Assembly (NCBI GenBank): GCA_949987735.1
Contig: OX465297.1
Coordinates: forward strand, 93,456,815-93,520,814
Length of the DNA stretch: 64,000 bases
Direction: 5' to 3'
DNA from: Leucophora obtusa
Taxonomy: Eukaryota; Arthropoda; Insecta; Diptera; Anthomyiidae
Shown: positions 56,372 through 64,000 of the stretch, one piece after another
How the letters are laid out: each line of letters opens with the position of its first letter
Position numbering within the stretch: position 1 is the stretch's first letter
Notes under the pieces: model-generated
Database searches by the model: none
The model's input: only the letters and a program-made list of their open reading frames with translations
Told to the model about the DNA's origin: nothing
Made by a program: the position numbers and the translations under genes

Positions 56372-57957
56372 TGGCAACCGATACCGTTATAATACCGTTA
56401 TCCGTTTCAAAACCCTTTCAAATTGACAACCGATACCTATACCAATACCGAAATTCTTGATTTAAAAAAATACCGGTATTCAAAAACCTTTTCCCTTAAT
56501 ACCGGTGTCGTACCGGTATGGAATCGGTTTTAAAAAAATTGTTTTTTTTCACGTTTTTAGCAAAAATACAAATTTTTTTAATATAAAATTTCCAAAATTG
56601 TTAAACAATTAAACTTTTTTATTCATTGTTAATAGAAAATCGTGTTACAAATTCAAAGTGCGGTTATCAGCCTTTAATTTGCATTGGCAACATTGTTTTT
56701 CATTTATTTAACTTCATAAATATTCTCTAACTTGTGACAAATTTATATATATACAGTTGGGCATCGATTAACCGGGATGGTCGGGACCGGAAGCATTCTG
56801 GATAATCGATTTTTCCGGTTAACTGAGGTAAAATTTAGTACGTTTTTAATATAAATGTTTGTTTAATTTAATCAATATACACACTTACAAAATATAATGT
56901 TAATAAGTTTTTAATTACTATATATGGTCGACCGGCCTGCAAAATGTCACATGCACTCAGGGAATTATGTAGGTAAAATCAACTGCAAATAACAGTTAAA
57001 ATAACTGCATTTGCACTTAAAAAGGTGTAGACTACATTTGCAGTTAAATTAACTGCAATATGAAGTAATTTTTAACTGTTAAAAATCAACTGACAAATGT
57101 AGTAAAAACAACTACAAATGCAATTGAAACAACATACATGCAAATTATTGTAAAACTGTACAAACAACTTGCAAATGTAGTTAAAAAAACATAAATAAAT
57201 TTTTTTTTTTTAACCCGACTAAAAAAGTTTTCATATAATCTTATATGATTTGATATAATTATAAATGTTTATATGTGTGGCTTTATATGACCATATACAT
57301 TTATATTAACACTTTGGTTTTATAAATATGTTTGATATGACGTTATATATAATCATATGCGATTTGGTCTCCAGCTATATATTAAGAGATCTGCAAATAT
57401 AGTTTATACATAATTATATATAATGGCGTATAAGCTTCTCTAAACAATCTTATATATCAAAAAATATAACAAAGTTAATATAAAATTGAATTAATTTTAT
57501 GTATTAATTTATCTGACATGATATCTAATTATACAAAATTTTATAAAGTTAATTGCACTACCCAAGTAAAAAAAAATGATATGGAGCCATATAAAGTTAT
57601 ATTTAATTATATATAATCTTCTATGTAATTAGATATAATTATATCCGAAAAATGAGAACGTCTTATTGTATCATATTGTATCGAATTGTATACAATTGTA
57701 TACAATTTGGTACAATTTGATACAATTCGATACAATATGATACAATTGCATCCGAATTTTGTCCCCATCCAATTACATAAAATTATATCTTTTTGTATAA
57801 AATTATATAAAATGTTATAAAAGTGGACACAGTTTGATACAATTATACCTAAATATTAACCCTATATTTTTACCATAATATATATGACCATATCTAACAA
57901 TATACAAAATTATATTTTTAAATAAAAAAAGATATACAATATCTGGAGATCATACCA

Positions 57958-58430
57958 GAGGGATTTCAATTACAATTACTTGTAATTGAAATTACAAGCA
58001 ATTGTAATTGAAAATTTTCAATTACAAATTACTAGTAATTGTAATTGAAAGTGATTTCAATTACATTTAGAATTAAAAAGTATTTTTTGTTAAAATTTTG
58101 TATAAAAATCTGACTGGGATAGGTTGCATAGGCATGGATGCGTATAAAAAGAATACGTCATGTTGGGATTACCCCTAACTTGTGCTTTTTGTCATTATTT
58201 ATTTTCCCAAAAAATGTAATTGACATTTTTCAAATTACAAATTACTTGTAATTGTTCTTTTTTGAATTACAATTACAAATAATTTGTAATTGTAACTGAG
58301 TTTTTTTGAATTACGAATTTTGAATTACAATTACAAATAATTTGTAATTGTAATTGAGTTTTTTTCAATTACAATTACATGTAATTGTGTAAATGAATGT
58401 GTAATTAATTACAAAATGTAATGATTAACC
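57958..58430. repeat. AATTACAAGTAATT palindrome arrays, probably two element ends
   Basis: Dense TTACAATTACTTGTAATTG words at 57965-58070 and 58215-58420 face each other across about 150 bp. CAGAGGGATTT at the left and TAACCCCCAGG at the right could be hAT-like ends, but no 8-bp duplication was found. Confidence 0.55.
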
Positions 58431-58679
58431 CCCAGGTCTACTGGATATCCTATAATTTCGATAAATGTTCCATTACTTTTATCCAGATTTACCATGACAG
58501 TGCATTAAACATGAAAAAATTTTTCTTTGTTTTTAGTAATTTTAAAATAAGGTTAACAACACTGAAATTTTTAACTTAATAGGATTGTGATATACAACCA
58601 AGATTTAAGAGATCAGTCAAGTGTGCGTTATAGTATAGAGAATTCCAAATTAAAGCTTCAGTATTGTTAATTTTATGGG

Positions 58680-59000
58680 CGCGTTAGCCATTTTAACTCA
58701 CGCTCCTAAACAAAAACAAATTACTCAAGCACGAGCATTTCGTGTCTTACTCACGCAGACATGAGTATATTAAAAACTTACTCACAATCAGAAAATTCTT
58801 ACGCAAAACAGTAAAAATTACTAAAAAACATATGATGCAAAAAATAAACTCACACACGAATCATGCACGGGTTATATATTCTTACTCACGCTCACGTACG
58901 AATTATATATTCTCACTCTAACGGGCGAATTACTTTGGTATAGTAATTATTACTCACGATCACTTGTGAATAACTTCACTCACGATCGTGTCATGCGCCA
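58680..59000. repeat. ACTCACG-rich repeat
   Basis: ACTCACGCTC, TTACTCACG, ACACACGAATC and similar words recur about a dozen times, bounded by GGGCGCGTTAGCC on the left and CATGCGCCAATCCC on the right, which may be worn inverted ends. Confidence 0.45.
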
Positions 59001-59165
59001 ATCCCTAGTAATTACAAAATCTAAAACTAGTTCAAAATCATTTTTAATATGGAACCACATTTAATACAATACGGTTTTAAAAGGACCTTATACATATATT
59101 TTTATATAAAATCACTTTGAAAAAATTGCTAATGTGGGATAATATATAACACTATGCGACAGTCA

Positions 59166-59730
59166 AAATCGGGATGGGATGAAACCAACGGGAAATGTTA
59201 TATCGGTCAAAAACAAGTTATACGTGTCCCGGCGTTTCGCTGGGTCACCCCTAGGACTCGAGATATATCTTTTTTTTGACATAACTCGAGAACCACTAGT
59301 CCGATTTTGCTCAAACAATTTTAAAAAAATTAAAAATTACAATTCCTTTAATCTGTTCATATAACAGTTTTGCCGGTAAAAATAAATGTTTGTTACCGCT
59401 ACCATAAAAATCAATAACCATTTGTTTATTACTTTTTTTTAATATTTTAGGCAAAAAATATTTTTTTCTTCATACATTTATTTTTACCGGCAAAACTGTT
59501 GAGTATATAGAAAAACGTTATATGAACAGATTAAAGGAATTGTAATTTTTAATTTTTTTTTAAATTGTTTGAGCAAAATCGGACTAGTAGTTCTCGAGTT
59601 ATGTAAAAAAAAAGACCACCAAAGGTCAAATCGATATATCTCGATTCCTAGAGGTGACCCAGCGAAACGCAGGGACACGTATAACTTCTTTTTTACCGAT
59701 ATAACTTTCCCCGGTAGTTTGAACCCTTCC
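59166..59730. repeat. Long palindrome, arms about 200 bp
   Basis: GTTATACGTGTCCCGGCGTT and GCTGGGTCACCCCTAGGA on the left reappear inverted at 59640-59700, and TTTTGCCGGTAAAAATAAAT faces ATTTATTTTTACCGGCAAAA near the centre. Similar peptides read from the two arms come from this symmetry and are not genes. Confidence 0.88.
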
Positions 59731-60363
59731 CGATCACTGACCCCTACCATTTGTCTCACAATGTAATTATAGATGATTTTATAAAGAATGTAATATCGTT
59801 ATATATAAAAGAAATCATGAAATATTGTAGATATGAAACCATACTAAGTTATATATGGGTTCATATGCGTCAATATATAATCATATATAACACCTATTAT
59901 ATAATATTTCTTAAATGGCTCCATATATAGTTTTATATTATTATGTATAGTGTCATACTAAATTATATATAAACGTATATGTAATTATATCTTTTATATA
60001 TTACTTTGTGTACTTATATATAGCACATACACTTATATGCAGGCCAGTATGTAATAATATAAAATCACATATGTCTCAATATTAAAATCTTTGAGGCAAA
60101 AATATTTAGTATATGACTATATAAAAGTCTATATGCTTTAATTTAAAAGCATATGTGGCCATATCTTACTATAAGTTACTATATGTAATTACATAAAATA
60201 ATATATGATTATATCAAACCTTTTTTACTCGGGTATTAAAATTAAAAAAAAAACTCCGAAATTGTGGATCTGGTTTTGAAGTTTGCACTTTGATATATAA
60301 ATAAATGTTTATAATTGAATTTAACATATATTTTTCAAATAGTTGGCGAAATACTCTTTATTA

Positions 60364-60513
60364 AGCTACATTCACAGTGATGGAGTACTCCACTCTACAG
60401 AGTGCATTTTGTTTCTTTCTTTTTCGCACTTACATATTTTTTGTATCATGCCATCTCTATTTTAGTACACTCCACTCTGCAGAGTGGTGTACTCCACCAC
60501 TGTGAATGTAGCT
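60364..60513. mobile_element. 150-bp hairpin MITE, AGCTACATTCACAGTG ends, TTA duplication
   Basis: AGCTACATTCACAGTGATGG pairs with CCACTGTGAATGTAGCT; both arms continue with AGTACTCCACTCTACAGAGTG-like sequence. TTA flanks both sides (60361-60363, 60514-60516). Confidence 0.92.
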
Positions 60514-60767
60514 TTAAACTAAAAATAATTTTAAAGAAATAAATAAGGGAAACATTTTTTTTTTCATTGTGGAATTAAAGGTCGAAATAATTATTTTTAC
60601 TTTTAAATTTAAAAATTAGACAAACATATGTTGAAATAAATATGGTTTAAGTTCATTTATTTTTCCGTAAAAAAAAATTAATTGTGAAAGTTAATTTTTT
60701 ATCATGTTGGTTTTTAATTTTTATTTTAAAAAATAAAAATGGTTTTTTTCGACCTTTTTAATTCATT

Positions 60768-61178
60768 AATTAAAAATTTATTAATTCAGTTCGAGGCCTT
60801 TTTCCTTATTATGAATTAACATAATAAGTAATTTTTTCAAAAACTGTTTTTTTTTTTCTTCATCAGGATACTCTCCTGACAAATACTTTTGCTTTCAAAA
60901 AACCTCTACACTTTCAGGAATGAAAAGACGATCGTTTCGGGGATTTTCCAGGTCCCCTTCATCAGTTTTCTTTAGAAAGTGGTGGCGCAATCCCCGAAAC
61001 GATCGTCTTTTCATTCCTGAAAGTGTAGAGGTTTTTTGAAAGCAAAAACTCTGTGAAGTATTTGTCAGGAGAGTATCCTGATGAAGAAAAATAGCAGTTT
61101 TTGAAAAAAGTACTTATTATATTAATTCATAATAAGGAAATTGGCCTCGAACTGAATTAATAAATTTCTAATTAGTTA
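60768..61178. repeat. Long palindrome, arms about 175-190 bp
   Basis: AAAGACGATCGTTTCGGGGA faces TCCCCGAAACGATCGTCTTT across about 45 bp; outward the arms share GAGGCC, TTCCTTATTATGAATTAA and CAGGATACTCTCCTGACAAA. The left arm lacks the ACTCTGTGAAG segment of the right arm. Pieces of the same cassette lie at 50555 and 55730-55960. Confidence 0.88.
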
Positions 61179-61599
61179 ATTTTTTATTTTATAAGAAAGA
61201 CACACATTTTATAAGAAAGACCAAAACTCTAACCTAGAAAAAGTTGTTCCGACAAATTTTTGTAATGTTTTATTTTGTCAGCTATTTCCAAGTTTATTAG
61301 CAAAAATTGTTCTAAACATCTAGCATTAGTATTTAATATGAATGAAATAAGTGATCTCAATAATATTTACTAAAGTTTTCTTCGAAAATCTTCAAAAAAT
61401 TATATGTATTTATATATAATTTGATGCAGTTAGATAGACCCATTTTTCGGATCAAATTGTATCAGGTGAGATAACATGCTTATCTCGCTTGATATAATTA
61501 TATATTCCAATATTCGGATCAAATTAGATATGGACGTATATATGGGTTTATATATGGTGATATATGATTATATAACATCTTTTTTAGTCGGGTAATTAT

Positions 61600-62279
61600 T
61601 AATTTAATAAAAAAAACAAATTTATGTAAACACTATTAACTTAATTTTATTCTAAAAAAAATTTAAAATTGAGAAATCAAAATTTACACTTAATGTCACT
61701 TTTTTTCACAATTAAGATATTGTTGTACATGTCCGTCTGTGAGGGATGAAATATGCTGTTGTTTGGCTTCCTTTTTTTTCTCCAGGTAGAAAGGGATGAG
61801 AATATAAAAGAACTGAAAGAAAATAAATACAATATTTTTTTAACATTCCCCGTAAATAAATTTATATTATAAAACTTACCTTATTATTTTAGTAATTTAA
61901 TAAAAAATATATAACCTTTTCCGTATTACGCGTGCTCACTCTTTGGCGTTGTTTTATGACTAAGACAAGAGAAAACATGTTATACTCATAATCTTTCACT
62001 AGAAATTTCTAAACAAGTGATTCATACACATACTTCTGTTTGCTTCGTGTGTGTGCATACACACTTGAAAATTTAAGTATTTGTAAATAAAATTCAAAAT
62101 AACTGCATAAAATAAATGTTACTACAATGTAGTAATTTCTGTAGTTTGTTTAAAAAAATAACTGTCAAAAACATTGAAAAATTTTGTTCTAAGTAAATTA
62201 ACTACAATTGTAGTTAAAATAACTTTAACCGCATTACTACATAAATAACTGTCATGTAGTAACTGCAGAACTTTTCTGA
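61600..62279. other. AT-rich remainder of the CACTCAG element
   Basis: No gene seen. The right part carries AACTACAATTGTAGTTAA-type words that mirror 56975-57190. Confidence 0.5.
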
Positions 62280-62379
62280 GTGTGTGTTTTTTAATAGATT
62301 TTCAGGAGAGCGAAAAAACTGTTACAAAATCTACTTTTAAGATATTTTATTGGCATCATATGCCTTAATGATGATTTTA

Positions 62380-63240
62380 CTAAATGAGGTCGTGAACACT
62401 TAAAAAAGGGCATGTTTCCTCTCCATTGTAGATTTGCTCATTTATAAGATTTTCCTTTAATATGTATTCTTCCAACTGATTTACAAAAATTGTGGCAGAT
62501 ACATAATCGGCAGATATTTTTTCTCCTCCAGCCTTGAGTTTATGAATTCCATGTCGTTTTTCAAAGTTCTGTAACCGGCCTGGAGAATATTCACATGCTA
62601 AGCTTATATTTAATTTTGAATGGAAGAACTTAGCCTTTTCCATTATGATTAAGCTGGAAATTGGGGTCCCTTTAAAACGTTCTTGTCGGAACCATTCGTA
62701 TGTCGCAAAATTGACTTTTGGCTCTACTGCACTTTTTAAAGTTTTTCGATTTTGGAAGCCAGTAACTGAATCACTTTCTGCACAATATTTTAATATTTTA
62801 TCTTTATTTTTTATTAAAGCACCGTAAGTTTTTTCGATTTCACGTAAAAGAACTGTTATACTCCAAATGGTAATGGGTTGCACGTGAAAATTGTGTAGAG
62901 TTTGTTTTCACGCAAATTTAATGTACAATACTATTATTTTTCTTGGGCAAAAGTGACATTTTGTGTTTATTGTGTCTTTGTTATAAAATTAAAAAAATTT
63001 TAATTTTTTAAATTAAATTGCAATTTAAAGCCTTTAAAGTTCGAGTGAAATTTTTCCACGTGAAAAACAACTTACGGTGCTTAAGTCATAAACTGTTTGT
63101 TTGCCCACTCCATATTTTTGTGATAGTGTTTGAACAGAAACATGTTTTTTTAATAGTCGTTGACTAAATCAATTTTTTCTTGAATAGTTAATACTTTTCT
63201 TTGCCTTTTACTCGATTTTATTGCTATCGATGCCATTCTA
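62380..63240 (-). pseudogene. Broken pogo/Tigger-like transposase split by a MITE
   Basis: On the minus strand, 63235-63085 encodes a psq-type N-terminal helix-turn-helix (KRQRKVLTIQEKIDLVNDY, then after a frameshift VQTLSQKYGVGKQTVYDL). The MITE 62818-63081 follows. The frame then resumes at 62817 with IKNKDKILKY and a CENP-B-type DNA-binding region (LQNFEKRHGI, GEKISADYVSA), ending QIYNGEETCPF. Relatives have an Asp (NADETGLF) where Glu stands here, and the rest of the catalytic domain is missing. The ATG at 62883 lies inside the MITE and is not the real start. Confidence 0.85.
62818..63081. mobile_element. 264-bp MITE, AGCACCGTAAGTT ends, inserted in the transposase
   Basis: AGCACCGTAAGTTTTTTCGA and ACAACTTACGGTGCT are inverted; TAA flanks both sides (62815-62817, 63082-63084). 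Removing it with one TAA restores an unbroken reading VYDL-IKNKDK across the transposase, which fixes both borders. Confidence 0.92.
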
Positions 63241-63531
63241 AAATTACACATCAACACTCCTTACTACTTAAATTTCAAATGCAACTAAATACCAGAGGAA
63301 AAACATGCAAACAAGGGAATTCCCTTATTTCGCTTTAGACACATATTAATTTTAGTGTTGCTAGCACGTTGAAACCAAATTTCGGCAAAATAAATAGATG
63401 TTTTTCAATCCCGGATAATTGGTGAAATCACGGTTAATGGATTGAAATACAAAAATCTTCCTTTCCTTATAGATCCCGGATAATTGATGTTCCCGGTTAA
63501 TCGAATCACGGATAATCGATGCCCATCTGTA

Positions 63532-63889
63532 TATTATGTCCTATGGTTCCATTAGGAACAAAGGGCCACAAATTTACAAATTTGTAAATAAAATTTAATA
63601 TATAAACTGGTTTCTTAAACCTTTAATTGAATTTACAGTTTCTTTTAGAGATTAATTTTATAAACTTATTTTTTTTATTTTATTATATGATCTCAATACA
63701 AATATAAAATATTTGTAGTGAATCAACTTGTGTTCCTAATAGATTTAAAAAAATGTTTGTGTTTAAAAAATAAAACACTTAGAAATTTTTAATAACTTAT
63801 TGTTTTTTGTTCATATTATAAAAACATATCGATAAACTATAGTTATCCTTTATAAAAATTTAATAAAATTGAGTTTTTCATTTTGTAAA
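63532..63889. other. AT-rich stretch, nothing recognised
   Basis: Lies between the pogo-like right end and the ACCGATACCG array, probably the interior of the outer element. No coding frame. Confidence 0.4.
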
Positions 63890-64000
63890 TTTTTTCAATA
63901 ATACCGGTATATACCGGTATTAATGTTTCGGTATCGGTTATACCGATACCGATATGATTAAAATACCGTTACCGATACCGAAAAAAAAAAATCGACACCA

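Larger units (their letters stand above)
57561..60233. mobile_element. Element with CCCAAGTAAAAAA ends (TA type), inner copy
   Basis: CCCAAGTAAAAAAAAATGAT and ATCAAACCTTTTTTACTCGG plus G are inverted ends, flanked by TA on both sides (57559-57560, 60234-60235). Subterminal arrays are TATATGGTTATATA-like words, plus ATTGTATCGAATTGTATACA near 57680. It encloses further repeats at 57958-59730. Confidence 0.75.
57214..61592. mobile_element. Element with CCCGACTAAAAAAG ends (TA type)
   Basis: CCCGACTAAAAAAGTTTTCA and AACATCTTTTTTAGTCGGG are inverted; TA follows on the right, AA (perhaps mutated TA) precedes on the left. Inside each end are TATATGATTATATGG-type repeats. Its design matches 3566-5268. 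Confidence 0.75.
56954..62282. mobile_element. Element with CACTCAG ends and AACTGCAAATGTAGTT arrays
   Basis: Left CACTCAGGGAATTATGTAGG and right TGCAGAACTTTTCTGAGTG share inverted ends; both sides repeat ATAACTGCAAATGTAGTTAA-like words (56975-57190 and 62095-62270). No coding capacity and no clear duplication. It sits inside the pogo-like element and holds the next element. Confidence 0.65.
56754..63529 (-). mobile_element. Pogo/Tigger-like element with nested insertions
   Basis: Ends CAGTTGGGCATCGATTAACC and GGATAATCGATGCCCATCTG are inverted and flanked by TA (56752-56753, 63530-63531). Subterminal GATTAACCGGG and GGATAATCGA words repeat at both ends. CAG ends, TA duplication and a CENP-B-like transposase remnant (62380-63240, minus) place it in the pogo/Tigger branch of Tc1/mariner. 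Most of the length is later insertions (56954-62282 and 62818-63081). Confidence 0.85.
56372..64000. mobile_element. Outer element with ACCGATACCG / ATACCGGTAT arrays, open at the right edge
   Basis: 56372-56560 and 63890-64000 both consist of ACCGATACCG, ATACCGGTAT and CGGTATCGG words and bracket the pogo-like element. They look like the two array-bearing ends of one element split by it. The right end lies beyond the window and no duplication can be checked. Confidence 0.5.

Noticed and set aside
59179..59759. Two similar peptides read from opposite strands
   Set aside because: They come from the two arms of one palindrome, so similarity is due to symmetry and not to selection on protein.
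62818..62883. ATG at 62883 as start of a 167-codon gene
   Set aside because: The first 22 codons are MITE sequence; the true transposase frame continues from upstream of the MITE.

Overview
The window looks like one stretch of nuclear DNA from a higher fly (Diptera, Brachycera; a calyptrate such as a blow fly or house-fly relative is my best guess). The evidence is the very AT-rich sequence, eukaryotic splice signals, a jockey-type LINE with an insect-style downstream promoter element, a CR1-like LINE, fly-type hAT, PIF/Harbinger-like and pogo-like elements, and many short inverted-repeat elements. I see no bacterial-style operon, no CRISPR array and no virus. The species cannot be read from this sequence.

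Only one host gene is well supported: a long, basic, serine/proline-rich first coding exon on the minus strand (9067-10450), which ends at a clear GTAAGT splice donor. Its later exons were not found. A second possible gene start (TATA box, ATG, AGGTAAGT donor) lies near 34904-34991 and is weak. Everything else that could be explained is mobile or repetitive DNA.

Layout. 1-856 is a 153-bp satellite. 2.3-8.9 kb holds small inverted-repeat elements and a 1.7-kb element with CCCAGGTG ends. 9-10.5 kb is the gene exon. 11-20.5 kb is a chain of MITEs and hAT elements, most with exact 8-bp (hAT) or TTA/TAA duplications. 20.6-22.7 kb is a degenerate array with tRNA-like units. 22.8-27.9 kb is a nearly intact jockey-like LINE inside a TTA-type MITE. 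28.6-31.7 kb is a miniature LTR element whose second LTR is swollen by five nested insertions. 32.2-34.7 kb is a hAT plus an older dispersed repeat. 35.6-47.1 kb is one small MITE split by a 3.6-kb foldback hAT and by a 7.76-kb element that is one giant inverted repeat built of E-box-like motifs, AT-rich repeats and about 15 copies of a 298-bp satellite. 47.5-56.2 kb is two hAT elements back to back, the second holding a gypsy-like LTR remnant and another hAT that is itself split by a CR1-like LINE. 56.4-64.0 kb is a five-level nest whose second shell is a pogo/Tigger-like element with a broken transposase.

The strongest signals are the giant foldback element with TTA target duplication (39249-47004), and a recurring design in which unrelated families each carry an array of their own short palindrome near the ends (CCCGGGAATTCCCGGG, GAGTACTC, GAATTAATTC, GGTTAATCGATTAACC, ATACCGGTAT, CCATATATGG, GCACATGTGC). 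Element boundaries were read by eye from inverted ends, target duplications and, in several cases, an uninterrupted copy of the target elsewhere in the window. Ends without a clean duplication are approximate.
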